Source: JAJEFO01 sp965221845
GTDB lineage: Bacteria; Pseudomonadota; Alphaproteobacteria; Rhodobacterales; Rhodobacteraceae
DNA: 64,000 bases
NCBI GenBank assembly: GCA_965221845.1
Contig: OZ244919.1
Coordinates: 372,001-436,000 of the forward strand
Direction: 5' to 3'
The translations under genes and the position numbers were made by a program. The notes under the pieces were generated by a model. That model did no database searches, was not told where the DNA came from, and saw only the letters and a list, made by a program, of their open reading frames with translations. Below, one piece after another: positions 1 through 8,511 of this stretch (position 1 is the stretch's first letter; the number at the start of each line of letters is the position of its first letter).

Positions 1-118
1 TCGGGCCTGTCGAGAGTGATTTCCGCGCAGCCGCCGGCGCATGAAAGGCGGATGGTCTGATACTCCATCGAGGAACGCCTCCTGTGTGGGTGCGTCCGGG
101 CATAGGTCAACGCACTCG

Positions 119-613
119 TCAGCGAAAGGGCCGGCTGGGGACGCCGCCATCGGCTTTGCCGACCGCCTGCCCGTCCATCAGCTCCGCGAGACGCGCCCTT
201 TCCGCCGCCGTGAGCGCATCGGGCTTCGCGGATCGTCGGCGACGGGCGAGGAAGGTCCCGGCTGCGGCGAGCCCGGCCAGCAGCAGGGCGGGAGCCGCGG
301 CCCACAGCACGAGATTGATCCCGTCCGTCCGCGGGCTGAGGAGCACGTATTCGCCGTAGCGCTCGACGACGAAGTCGACGGCCTCTTCGTCGCTGTCGCC
401 TTCCACGATTCGCTCCCGGACAAGAAGGCGCAGGTCACGGGCAAGGGCTGCATCGGACTCGTCGATCGACTCGTTCCTGCAGATCAGGCAGCGGAGCCCT
501 TGCGAGATGTCCCGCGCACGGGCCTCGAGCGCAGGATCATCAAGGATCTCGCCGGGATCGACCGCCCGGGCAGGCCCGGCCAGCAGGGCCAGCAAGAGCG
601 CTCGAAGGATCAT
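119..613 (-). CDS. ccmH: cytochrome c-type biogenesis protein CcmH
   Basis: A 164-residue CcmH of the short N-terminal type. It helps reduce and present the apocytochrome c haem-binding cysteines to the CcmF haem lyase on the periplasmic side of the membrane. The protein opens with a signal peptide (MILRALLLALLAGPARA) and carries the family redox motif LRCLICRNESI, the LRCxxC pair plus conserved flanking residues, about 40 residues in. One transmembrane helix (INLVLWAAAPALLLAGLAAAG) sits near the C-terminus and is followed by a basic cytoplasmic tail. The ATG at 613 was chosen because it overlaps the ccmF stop codon (ATGA, 610-613) and gives a clean signal peptide, implying translational coupling. 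Length and motif order are normal for the alphaproteobacterial form. Confidence 0.93.
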   Translation of the reverse strand: MILRALLLALLAGPARAVDPGEILDDPALEARARDISQGLRCLICRNESIDESDAALARDLRLLVRERIVEGDSDEEAVDFVVERYGEYVLLSPRTDGINLVLWAAAPALLLAGLAAAGTFLARRRRSAKPDALTAAERARLAELMDGQAVGKADGGVPSRPFR

Positions 614-2577
614 TGCGCAGCCACTTGCGCCGCGTTCCGCCGCGCTCCCGCCGCGACCCTGAACCTCCGGTCGCTCAGGGACAGCGCGCCGCCGAGGGCC
701 GCGATGACCGCGCCTGCCCATATCCAGTTCGCGAAGGGCTTGACGTAGGTTCGCACGACCCAGCCGCCACCGTCCTGCGGCTCCCCGATCACCAGATAGA
801 TGTCGCGGAAAACGCCGTTGTCGATCGCGGCCTCCGTGGTCGGAACTCCCGCGACGGGATACATTCGCCGTTCCGGACGGAGCGTCGCCACGTCACGCCC
901 GTTCCGGGCCACCCTGATTTCTGCCGCCGTTGCGAGATAGTTTGGTCCCCGGACCTCTGCCACGCCGGCCAGCGTGAATTCATGACCGCCCGCGGAAAAG
1001 GTCTCCCCGGCCCTGGCCACGCGTATGTCCTCGACCTCCCATGCCAGCATCAGCGAAATGCCGATCATCGAGACTCCGACACCCGCATGCGCCGCGACCC
1101 GGCCCCAGTCTGAGCGCGGCAGCCCGATCGCGCGGCGCAGCCTCCCGGAACGCCTGCGCCCTGTCCGGGCCCGGAGATCCGCAACCGCGCCCAGGATTGC
1201 CCAGCTGCCGAGAAACGCCCCCACGGGAGCCAGCATGGTTCGCCCTGTCCCGACCGTCCAGACGAGTGCCGCGACAGCGAGAGCCGCAAGTGCCGCGGGC
1301 CACAAGGACCGCGCCGCCCGCCCGAGTCCGGCACGCTTCCAGGGCATCGCGGTTCCGACGGGAAGCAGCATGGCGAGCGCCATGAAGAAAGGCGTGAACG
1401 ATGCATCGAAGAAAGGAGGGCCGACCGAAACCTTCCGCGAGAACGCGAGCTCCGCCGCGAGAGGCCAGACAGTGCCGATGAACACCACGAGCGCCGCAGC
1501 CGCCAGCAGGACGTTGTTCAGCACCAGCGCGCCTTCCCGGCTGACGGGGCCGAAAACCCCGACGCTCCGGATCGCGTCGGCCCGCGCTGCATAGAGAATC
1601 AGGGCGCCTCCCGTGAAGAAGACGGCTATTGCCAGCAGGTAGACCCCGCGCTCGGGATCGTTGGCGAAGGCGTGCACGCTCGTCAGGACGCCCGAGCGCA
1701 CGATGAATGCGCCGATCAGGGAAAAGCCGAATGCGAGAATCGCAAGAAGCACCGTCCAGCTCTTCAGCGCTTCGCGCTTCTCGACGACGATGGCGGAATG
1801 CAGCAGAGCCACCGAAACAAGCCACGGCATGAACGACGCGTTCTCGACCGGATCCCAGAACCAGAACCCGCCCCAGCCGAGCTCGTAGTAGGCCCACCAG
1901 GAACCGAGCGCGATGCCGATGGTCAGCATCAGCCAGGCCAGCAGGGTCCACGGCCTGACCCACCTGCCCCATGCCGCGTCCACGCGACCCTCGATCAGGG
2001 CGGCGACGGCGAAGGAGAACGAAGTCGATAGGCCGACATAGCCCAGGTAGAGAAAGGGCGGATGGAACGCGAGGCCCGGATCCTGCAGCAGGGGATTCAG
2101 GTCGCGGCCGTTCATCGGAGGCGCGTCAAGACGGATGAACGGGTTCGACGTGAAGACCAGGAAGCTCAGGAAGGCCACGCCGATGGACGCCTGGACCCCC
2201 AGCACGCGCGCCCTCAGCCCGTCAGGAAGGCTGGCGCCAAACAGGGCGACGAGGGCTCCGAAGATGGCGAGAATGAGGCACCAGAGCAGCATGGAGCCCT
2301 CGTGGTTCCCCCATACGCCGGAGACCTTGTAGATCATCGGCTTCAGCGTGTGCGAATTCGCCGTCACCAGCCGCACCGAGAAGTCCGAGGTCACGAATGC
2401 GTGGGTCAGGGCGGCGAACGCGATCACGAGCAGGGCTGCCTGTGCCAGTGCCGCGGGCTCTGCCACGGCCATCCATGCGCTCCAGCGCCTCTGGGCGCCG
2501 ACGAGGGGCAGCACCGTCTGCAGGCAGGCAACGACCAGCGCCAGCGTCAGGGCAAAGTGTCCGATCTCGACGATCAT
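610..2577 (-). CDS. ccmF: haem lyase CcmF (cytochrome c maturation)
   Basis: A 655-residue polytopic membrane protein that attaches haem to apocytochrome c together with CcmH. About fifteen hydrophobic segments are visible, and the WWD-type haem-handling loop reads GWGGFWFWDPVENASFMPWL. The ATG at 2577 (MIVEIGHFALTLALVVACLQ) is the conserved CcmF start. The reading frame stays open another 205 codons upstream, but that stretch is arginine- and proline-rich spacer overlapping transposase remnants, so it is not coding. The gene overlaps ccmH by four bases. In many alphaproteobacteria ccmE lies directly upstream; here that position is occupied by insertion-sequence debris, so the gene may depend on its own promoter. 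Confidence 0.95.
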   Translation of the reverse strand: MIVEIGHFALTLALVVACLQTVLPLVGAQRRWSAWMAVAEPAALAQAALLVIAFAALTHAFVTSDFSVRLVTANSHTLKPMIYKVSGVWGNHEGSMLLWCLILAIFGALVALFGASLPDGLRARVLGVQASIGVAFLSFLVFTSNPFIRLDAPPMNGRDLNPLLQDPGLAFHPPFLYLGYVGLSTSFSFAVAALIEGRVDAAWGRWVRPWTLLAWLMLTIGIALGSWWAYYELGWGGFWFWDPVENASFMPWLVSVALLHSAIVVEKREALKSWTVLLAILAFGFSLIGAFIVRSGVLTSVHAFANDPERGVYLLAIAVFFTGGALILYAARADAIRSVGVFGPVSREGALVLNNVLLAAAALVVFIGTVWPLAAELAFSRKVSVGPPFFDASFTPFFMALAMLLPVGTAMPWKRAGLGRAARSLWPAALAALAVAALVWTVGTGRTMLAPVGAFLGSWAILGAVADLRARTGRRRSGRLRRAIGLPRSDWGRVAAHAGVGVSMIGISLMLAWEVEDIRVARAGETFSAGGHEFTLAGVAEVRGPNYLATAAEIRVARNGRDVATLRPERRMYPVAGVPTTEAAIDNGVFRDIYLVIGEPQDGGGWVVRTYVKPFANWIWAGAVIAALGGALSLSDRRFRVAAGARRNAAQVAAQ

Positions 2578-2867
2578 GGACCGGCGCCTAGTATCCCGGC
2601 ATCGTTGAAATGATTGGTTCAGCCATGACCCTGTCCTGACGCGTTGCCGGCCGGCGGCACGTCGCCGTTCTGCCCCAGCAACAGAGAAACGGCAAGCCGG
2701 CGTTCCTCGCGGGCATGGCGCCTTCCGCGCAAGGTGTCGGCGCCAGGCCCGACGCGGCCGCGACGGGCCTTGAGAGAGGCAGGGCAATGGCCCGACCGGG
2801 CAGGAAGATCCATCATGTGGAGCCGGAGGACGGCGAGCGCCGCCCGCCTCGCAGGAGCCGGGCGGCG

Positions 2868-3034
2868 GCGGCAAGGGGTCGAAGGGGCGCCGCAGGCGCG
2901 CCCATGCCCTCCTGCTGGCCGACCGGGGGCGCGAGGGCGGCGGGCGCACCGACGCCGACATCGCGGACGTTCCCGGGATCGGGACGGCGACGATCGAGCG
3001 GGTGCGCAGGCGGTGCGTCATGGAGGGGTGGTGA
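2868..3034 (+). pseudogene. IS630-family transposase remnant (N-terminal helix-turn-helix)
   Basis: A short open stretch encodes AHALLLADRGREGGG, then TDADIADVPGIG and ATIERVRRRCVMEGW, ending in TGA at 3032-3034. This pattern (alanine-rich helix, DADIA, TIERVRRR) is the N-terminal DNA-binding part of IS630-family transposases. No DDE catalytic domain follows; the reading frame runs straight into an IS5-type fragment, so two dead elements are fused here. Upstream to ccmF (2578-2867) nothing recognisable remains. Confidence 0.6.
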
Positions 3035-3240
3035 TTCCGGCGAGGCGGAACCGGACGAAACCCAGGAAGCATGACCGGGACATGTACGGGTGGCGGCACC
3101 TGGTGGAGAGCCTTTTCGCGAAGAGCAGGGGGTTCCGGGCGATCGCGACGCGCTGTGCCAGGACCGAAGAGGGCCTCGCGGCGGGGATCCACCTCGTCGC
3201 CAGCGTGGCCGCCGCGACATGGCTGTCAACGGGCCATGGT
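3031..3240 (+). pseudogene. IS5-family (IS427-like) transposase remnant, C-terminal end
   Basis: The + strand reads VIPARRNRTKPRKHDRDMYG, then WRHLVESLFAKSRGFRAIAT and RCARTEEGLAAGIHLVASVA. This is the C-terminal part of the DDE domain of IS5-family transposases (typical form: IPPKANR...YKWRHLIENFFCKLKEFR...TRYDK). The N-terminal two thirds are missing. The terminal CTGTCAACGGG also borders the other remnants of this family near 26935, 34275 and 62590. Confidence 0.65.
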
Positions 3241-3278
3241 GCGTCCGGGGCGGGTCGCCAAGTGCGCGGCGAAGGGCG

Positions 3279-3315
3279 GGGTGCAGCCCGACTTCGTTGA
3301 CGATTGCGGTTCTCA
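3279..3315 (+). repeat. degenerate end of the 146-bp MITE family
   Basis: The sequence beginning GGGTGCAGCCCGACTTCGTT resembles the terminal inverted repeat of the MITE copies at 17928 and 29359 (GGGTGTAGTTCAACTTCGTT), and the following GATTGCGGTTCTCAG resembles their inner segment GATTGCGATTCGCAG. Only one end is recognisable, so this is a decayed or partial copy. Confidence 0.45.
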
Positions 3316-3366
3316 GCCTTTTCCTCCGGGTGGCCATTTGCGTCATCCGCGAGTAGCGTCCCGGCC

Positions 3367-3636
3367 ATGCGCATCGCTCTCGTGCCCCTGATCCTGCTGG
3401 CTGGCTGCGTTGAGCTGCCGGACACGGGCATCGCGCCCGAACCCAGCGGCAACGGGCCCTGGCCGACGCTCAAGCCGATTGACGAGATCGCCGCACTGCA
3501 ACCCGAGGCGGGACCTGAGGCTTACGGCCAGCTGGGCGCCCGCGGCACGGAACTGGACGCGCAAGGCGGCACGATCAGGCGCGAGTCCGCCGATCAAGAA
3601 GGCATCCGGGCGCTTCGCGGCACGACGGCGCGATAG
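3367..3636 (+). CDS. small lipoprotein of unknown function
   Basis: An 89-residue protein beginning MRIALVPLILLAGCVELPDT, a textbook lipoprotein signal peptide with lipobox LAGC; the cysteine would be lipidated and residue +2 is valine. The mature part is short, polar and has no domain I recognise. It lies 60 bp upstream of homoserine dehydrogenase on the same strand and could be co-transcribed with it. The ATG at 3367 was chosen because the longer in-frame extension would place 21 residues before the signal peptide. Confidence 0.6.
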   Translation: MRIALVPLILLAGCVELPDTGIAPEPSGNGPWPTLKPIDEIAALQPEAGPEAYGQLGARGTELDAQGGTIRRESADQEGIRALRGTTAR

Positions 3637-3696
3637 CCGCATTGCGCCTTCTCCGCGAAGCGGCTAACGCGCTCGGGGTTGCCACGGAGCCATTCG

Positions 3697-4983
3697 ATGA
3701 CCAGCCCGCTAAGACTCGGAATTGCAGGCCTCGGCACGGTCGGTGCCGGAACGGTTCGCATCGTGCAGAACAAGGCCGCGCTCCTGAAGGCCCGCGCCGG
3801 ACGGGACATCGCGATCTCGGCGGTCGCCGCCAGGAGCAGGGATCTGGACCGGGGGATCCGGATTTCCGACTACGACTGGACGGACGATCCGGTTTCCTTG
3901 GCGACCCGTGACGACGTGGACGTGCTCGTCGAACTCGTGGGCGGAGCCGACGGGGTCGCGAGAAAGGCGGTCGAGGCGGCGATCGGGGCGGGCAAGGACG
4001 TTGTCACCGCCAACAAGGCGCTTCTGGCCGTCCACGGTCAGGCTCTCTGCGAAGCGGCGGAAAGGGCTGGAGTCTCGATCCGCTACGAGGCTGCGGTTGC
4101 GGGAGGCATTCCCTGCGTAAAGGCGCTGGCGGAGAGTCTCGCAGGCAACGAAATCACCCGGATCATGGGCGTCATGAACGGCACATGCAACTACATCCTG
4201 ACCCGGATGCAGTCGGCCGGCCTCGACTATCAGGCGGTCTTCGCGGAATGCGAACGGCTTGGCTACCTGGAGGCGGACCCGAATCTCGATGTCGGGGGAA
4301 TCGATGCGGGTCACAAGCTCGCGATTCTCGTCGCACTGGCATTCGGCGTCCGGATGGATCTCGACGCGGTGCACATCGAGGGCATTGAGCGAATCTCCAT
4401 CGAGGACGTCGAGCAGGCAGCCGACATGGGATTCAGGATCAAGCTCCTCGGCGTCGCCCAGCGGACGGAACACGGGATCGACGCAAGGATGTCACCCTGC
4501 CTCGTTCCGGCGGATTCGCCGCTCGGCCAGCTTGAGGGCGCGTCGAACATGATCGTGCTTGAAGGCGACAGCGTCGGGCAGGTCGCGCTGCAGGGCGCCG
4601 GTGCGGGAGCCGGACCGACGGCGAGCGCGGTCATCGGCGACGTCTGCGATCTGGCCAATGGTTCCACGCGGCCGGCCTTCGGCGTTCCGGCGGGCGCGCT
4701 CAAGGCGGAAAGGCGCGCATGCGGCGCCATTCCTGCCGCCTACTACCTTCGCATGCAACTAGTCGACAGGCCCGGCGCGCTTGCCAAGATTGCCGCCGTT
4801 CTTGGAGATGCCGGGATCTCGATCAACCGCATGCGCCAGTACAGGCATACGGAAGCCACGGCGCCGGTCCTGATCGTCACGCACGAGGCACAGCGGAAAG
4901 CGCTGGACGAGGCGATCGCGAGAATGGACGGTACCGGGGCGCTCGCGTCCGAACCGGTGGCGATGCGGATCGAAAAAGTCTGA
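3697..4983 (+). CDS. hom: homoserine dehydrogenase
   Basis: A 428-residue enzyme reducing aspartate semialdehyde to homoserine with NAD(P)H, the branch point to threonine and methionine. The N-terminal Rossmann motif is LGIAGLGTVGAGTV; VTANKALL, GIPCVKALAESLAGNEITRI and GVMNGTCNYILTRM are family hallmarks, followed by YLEADPNLDVGGIDAGHKLA with the catalytic-region Asp and Lys. A C-terminal ACT domain (YYLRMQLVDRPGALAKIAAV) suggests threonine feedback control, as is known for this enzyme class. The ATG at 3697 has GGAG eight bases upstream; an earlier TTG at 3679 is less likely. Confidence 0.97.
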   Translation: MTSPLRLGIAGLGTVGAGTVRIVQNKAALLKARAGRDIAISAVAARSRDLDRGIRISDYDWTDDPVSLATRDDVDVLVELVGGADGVARKAVEAAIGAGKDVVTANKALLAVHGQALCEAAERAGVSIRYEAAVAGGIPCVKALAESLAGNEITRIMGVMNGTCNYILTRMQSAGLDYQAVFAECERLGYLEADPNLDVGGIDAGHKLAILVALAFGVRMDLDAVHIEGIERISIEDVEQAADMGFRIKLLGVAQRTEHGIDARMSPCLVPADSPLGQLEGASNMIVLEGDSVGQVALQGAGAGAGPTASAVIGDVCDLANGSTRPAFGVPAGALKAERRACGAIPAAYYLRMQLVDRPGALAKIAAVLGDAGISINRMRQYRHTEATAPVLIVTHEAQRKALDEAIARMDGTGALASEPVAMRIEKV

Positions 4984-4992
4984 CGCTACATG

Positions 4993-5454
4993 TCACAGGA
5001 AAGTCTTATCCCTCTGGCCAAGGTGGCACAAGATGCTGCGGCGCCGACCGCGCGGCCCGATCCCTGGATCCGTTGCGGAGATTGCGCCAGCGCCGCGGCA
5101 AGGCGACCCTGACGGGGAATTTCCGGGATGCGGGGCGTTCCGCGGGCACGCAGGCGGATTGCGGGCGCGGGGATCCCGGCGGCGGCGCCGCCGGATCCAG
5201 CGGAAGACGGACCCGTCCAGGCATCTCTGGACGTGCCTGTGCCCCAGGCCGTGACGCACGCCCGTGGCCCGACGTCTGGGGCTGGAGAGGACCCGGTCGA
5301 CCCGCGCCAGGACGTCGTGGCCGGACAGCCGCCGCGCCATCTTCCGCCAGCGGGAGACGGGCCGGTCGGCCCCGGACCATGGGCCAGCGTCGCTCCTGGC
5401 AGGAACGCCGCGCCCCTCGCCGCAGGCGCCGGGACGCTGTTGCCAGGTCCGCAC
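4993..5454 (-). pseudogene. probable IS1595-family transposase remnant
   Basis: The minus strand reads RVDRVLSSPRRRATGVRHGL, then GHRHVQRCLDGSVFRWIRRR. This matches the C-terminal signature of IS1595-type transposases (RVHRVFSNLKRWALGVYHGL...HLQRYLDEFVFRFNRRR) with several substitutions. Flanking frames hold no continuous protein. A 21-base terminal-repeat-like sequence at 5906-5926 may mark the outer end of the dead element. Family assignment is from memory of the motif only. Confidence 0.45.
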
Positions 5455-6205
5455 CTTGTGGCCACGAATGCGCAGGAATCCGCACTTGACGGCGGGAACT
5501 CCGATTGCGGAAGGCCTTCCGGACTGCCCGCCGCGTCAGGATGCCGATGCCCGTGACACCATTCGCCGGCAGTGTCTCAGTGTAACCGTTCAGGCTCTGT
5601 CTTGGTGGCTTCCCGGCCGACAGGGGGCTCAGCCCGCCTGGGCCGGCTGTCGCGCGGCGATCAGTGAGTCACGCCGCGCGAGCTCCGCCGTCAGGCCGGA
5701 CGTCCCGTTCTCCGGACGCCCGGAACCGTCGCAGGTTCCCGAGTCTGCATGCATGCCTGTCCCGTCTTCTGGTCTCGCCGCGGCTTCAGCCGTCCTGGTC
5801 GGCAAGCCTGTGGGACATGCAGCCCCGATTGCCAGGCAAGATCACGATGGATGCGCTGCCGGCCGCATGCCGGCCTGGAGAGAACCTGAACAGTTACGAG
5901 TGAATTTCAAACTGAGACACTACCCATTCGCCCTGCGTCATGAGTCGCGCTCCTGCCCTTCGCCCGCGAAAACGCGCCGCCGACCGGTTCATCCGGCCGT
6001 TGCCGGCCACGCGGCCAGGTTTCGACACGCCCCTGCGAAGCTTCCCGAATTCCGGGGGAGTCGTCATGTCCGATGCGCAGCCGCCTCGGGCAGACGGAGA
6101 AGCTGCTGTTGAAACGGCCGGGGCGCATCCCGGCAGGATCCCGGAGCGCCCGCCCGCTGTCGGAGGCCCCTGCGTCCGCGCCAAGCGGACGCAGGGCATC
6201 GCCCG
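5455..6205. other. non-coding stretch with one IS-end-like repeat
   Basis: Between the IS1595-like remnant and the TolC-type gene no convincing gene is visible on either strand; the open frames lack ribosome-binding sites and recognisable motifs. The only structured item is the terminal-repeat-like sequence at 5906-5926. Confidence 0.4.
5906..5926 (-). repeat. terminal-inverted-repeat-like sequence, copy 1
   Basis: On the minus strand this reads GGTAGTGTCTCAGTTTGAAA followed by T, differing at two of 21 positions from the sequence at 10072 and also matching the one at 11301-11321. Its orientation fits the right end of an element lying to its left, possibly the IS1595-like remnant. Confidence 0.5.
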
Positions 6206-7579
6206 CTACTTCCGGCCGACAGCGCGCAGCACGCGGTCAAGCCTCTCGCCCTGCGGACTGACATGATGGCCGGGCGCGCCCTTCACAGCGTCATAATAGG
6301 CTTCCGGGTCGTAGACCGGAACCTCCAGTCCCAGCGACTCGGCCGTCAGGACGCCGATGGCATCCAGGATCTCGTAGGCGGCGATATGACGGTCTATTTC
6401 GGCCGAAACGCGGCTTGTCTGCGCGTCCAGGAGATCCTGCTCCCGGTCCAGCACCTCAAGAGACGCGCGCGCGCCCAGCCGGAACTCCTCGCGCACGCCC
6501 TGCAATGCCAGTTGCGCCGCGCTGACCTGCTGCGCGGACGCCTCGATGCCGGCCTCCGCCACGGCAAGGCTTGAATAGGCATTGCTCACCTGCTGATCCA
6601 CGACGAGTCTTGCCGTATGAAGCTGCGCACGGACCTGGTCGCGCTGCGCCTGCGCCTGCCGCAGCGCCGAGGGGATCGCGCCTCCCCGATAGACCGGCCC
6701 GCTCAGCTCGACCCCGACGCTGGCCACTTCGTTTCCATCGTCTTCGAATCGCACGCCTGCCGTTCCGGTAAGGGTTGGAAGCCTGCCGCGCGCAGCACGC
6801 GCGACACCGATTTCCGCGACCTTCGCCTCATGCTGGACCTGCTTCAGCTGGGGGCTGTGCGTCCGCGCCATCGCAAGGGCTTCCTCAACGGATCCCGGAA
6901 CTTCCGGCGGATCGGGCGGGGACGACAAGCCCGTCGGAAAGCTTCCGACCGCCGCCCTGTACTGCTCCCTGGCTCTCGCGCGGCCGCCCTCCTCCGCGGC
7001 AAGGCCGCTTCTTGCCGCGGCCAGCCGCGCCTCGGCCAGGGACACGTCCGTGCGACTCAGCTCTCCCACCTCGAACCGGTCGCGGGTTGCGCGGAGATGC
7101 TCGGTCAGCAGCCGCACATTGTTCTTCCGGAGATCGACAAAGGCTTCAGAACGGCGTACGCCGAGATAGGCGTTGGCCGCGTTCAGCAGGACCGCGTTCT
7201 CGACGTCCGCCAGCGCCGCCCTGGTGGCGAGAACAGCCTCCCTCGCCGCGTCGACGCCAAGCCTGCCTCGGTTGGGGTCGAAAATGCTCAGGCCGAACGA
7301 CAGGGATCCCCCGAGCGTCGTGCGGTCGCTCCCCGGAGACTGCGCCCGGCTCCGGCGGTTCGCGTCAAGCGCGTAGTTTACGACCGGGCGAAGCGCCGCC
7401 ACGGCCTGCGCGACTCCCTCGTCGGCGGCACGCAGGACGGCCCTGTTCTGCTCGATCAGGCCGCTCGTCCGATAGGCCATGGCCAAGGCGTCGGAGAGGG
7501 TTTCCGCCATGAGAGGCTGGACCGACAGCATTGCCCAAGCGGCCGCCAGCCTCGCCGCGATTGTCACCCTGACCAACAT
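6206..7579 (-). CDS. tolC: TolC family outer membrane efflux protein
   Basis: A 457-residue outer membrane channel component of type I secretion or tripartite efflux. The signal peptide (MLVRVTIAARLAAAWAMLSV) is cleaved after PLMA, before ETLSDALAMAYRTS, the classic start of the first TolC helical repeat. Two OEP repeats are visible, including NAANAYLGVRRSEAFVDLRK in the first and VEEALAMARTHSPQLKQVQH opening the second. ATG 7579 was chosen because it begins the signal peptide; the frame continues upstream without a better start. The gene follows pcm on the same strand with a 16-bp gap, as commonly seen in Rhodobacterales, so the two are probably co-transcribed. It is the only visible candidate outer channel for the RTX protein encoded at 35-41 kb, but that link is inference. 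Confidence 0.9.
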   Translation of the reverse strand: MLVRVTIAARLAAAWAMLSVQPLMAETLSDALAMAYRTSGLIEQNRAVLRAADEGVAQAVAALRPVVNYALDANRRSRAQSPGSDRTTLGGSLSFGLSIFDPNRGRLGVDAAREAVLATRAALADVENAVLLNAANAYLGVRRSEAFVDLRKNNVRLLTEHLRATRDRFEVGELSRTDVSLAEARLAAARSGLAAEEGGRARAREQYRAAVGSFPTGLSSPPDPPEVPGSVEEALAMARTHSPQLKQVQHEAKVAEIGVARAARGRLPTLTGTAGVRFEDDGNEVASVGVELSGPVYRGGAIPSALRQAQAQRDQVRAQLHTARLVVDQQVSNAYSSLAVAEAGIEASAQQVSAAQLALQGVREEFRLGARASLEVLDREQDLLDAQTSRVSAEIDRHIAAYEILDAIGVLTAESLGLEVPVYDPEAYYDAVKGAPGHHVSPQGERLDRVLRAVGRK

Positions 7580-7595
7580 TGCTCTTCCCCAGTCC

Positions 7596-8249
7596 CTAGA
7601 GCGCGAATTCGCGCCGCTTCCCGAATCCCGGCATGACCGGCGCCGCCGCATTGAAGGCAAACCGCCAGCTCACGCCGAAGCCGTACTTGTACCCCACACG
7701 CGCCGTGCCAAGCACCCCTTCCAGGAAGATCGCGACGATTCGTCCGCCCTCCTTCAGCTGTTCAGCGAGGGAGTCCGGGATGTCCCGCACTGCGCCCTCG
7801 ACCAGCACCACGTCATAAGGCCCGTGCTTCGGCGCGCCGTCCGCAAGAGCGCCATTGATGACGGCCACATTGTCGGCGGACGCCTCGCTCAAGGCCCGTT
7901 CCGCCTCACGGGCAAGTCCGGGGTCCTGCTCCAGGGCGATGACGGCCTCGGCCATGCGGGCCGCCAGCGCCGAGGAATATCCAAGCCCTGCCCCGACATC
8001 GAGCACGAGCTCGTCAGGCTGGATGTCTGCAGCCTGAAGCAGCTTCGCCATCGTGCGCGGCGCGAGCACCACGCGCCCGTGGCCCAGGTCGAGGTCCATG
8101 TCCGCATAGGCCGCGTCCTTCTGCCCAGGCGGCACGAAAAGTTCGCGCGGGACCGAAAGCATCGCGTCCAGAAGCTGAAAGCTCGTGACATCCGAGGGAC
8201 GTACCTGGGTGTCAACCATGGTCATGCGACGCTGGGCGAAATCAGCCAT
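7596..8249 (-). CDS. pcm: protein-L-isoaspartate O-methyltransferase family protein
   Basis: A 217-residue SAM-dependent methyltransferase of the Pcm family, which repairs isoaspartyl residues in aged proteins. The SAM-binding motif I is LVLDVGAGLGYSSALAARM, and motif II (YDVVLVEGAVRDIP) and motif III (EGGRIVAIF) follow. The N-terminus (MADFAQRRMTMVDTQVRPSD) is characteristic of the alphaproteobacterial TolC-linked subfamily, which is shorter and more divergent than E. coli Pcm, so the repair activity itself is inferred. It sits immediately upstream of the tolC-type gene. Confidence 0.9.
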   Translation of the reverse strand: MADFAQRRMTMVDTQVRPSDVTSFQLLDAMLSVPRELFVPPGQKDAAYADMDLDLGHGRVVLAPRTMAKLLQAADIQPDELVLDVGAGLGYSSALAARMAEAVIALEQDPGLAREAERALSEASADNVAVINGALADGAPKHGPYDVVLVEGAVRDIPDSLAEQLKEGGRIVAIFLEGVLGTARVGYKYGFGVSWRFAFNAAAPVMPGFGKRREFAL

Positions 8250-8437
8250 TCAACGAGCCCGTTCGACTTGTGGCACAGCCTTGCTTGAAACACAGAGGCG
8301 CGGGGGTTGGCAAGTTCTCACTCGAAGCTGTCAGCCTGCGCCTCCGGCATGCCTTCGGCCTGCGTCGCGGATGAACGCATGGCCGGCGTGCGACTTGCGC
8401 TTGCCGGGAACACCGCTTACCTGTCGCCAGGCAGCGC

Positions 8438-8511
8438 GGCGAGTTGGCGGAGTGGTCACGCAGCGGATTGCAAATCCGTGTACACCGGTTCGATTCCGGT
8501 ACTCGCCTCCA
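8438..8511 (+). tRNA. tRNA-Cys (anticodon GCA)
   Basis: A full cloverleaf is readable. Acceptor arms GGCGAGT and ACTCGCC pair perfectly, the anticodon loop TTGCAAA carries GCA, and the T arm is CCGGTTCGATTCCGG. CCA is encoded at 8509-8511. It stands alone between pcm and a long non-coding stretch. Confidence 0.95.

Noticed and set aside
41..748. A + strand frame across ccmH
   Set aside because: No motif, and antisense to a clear CcmH with signal peptide and haem-lyase cysteine motif.
2578..3192. A 205-residue N-terminal extension of CcmF
   Set aside because: Proline- and arginine-rich translation overlapping transposase remnants on the other strand; the conserved CcmF start is at 2577.
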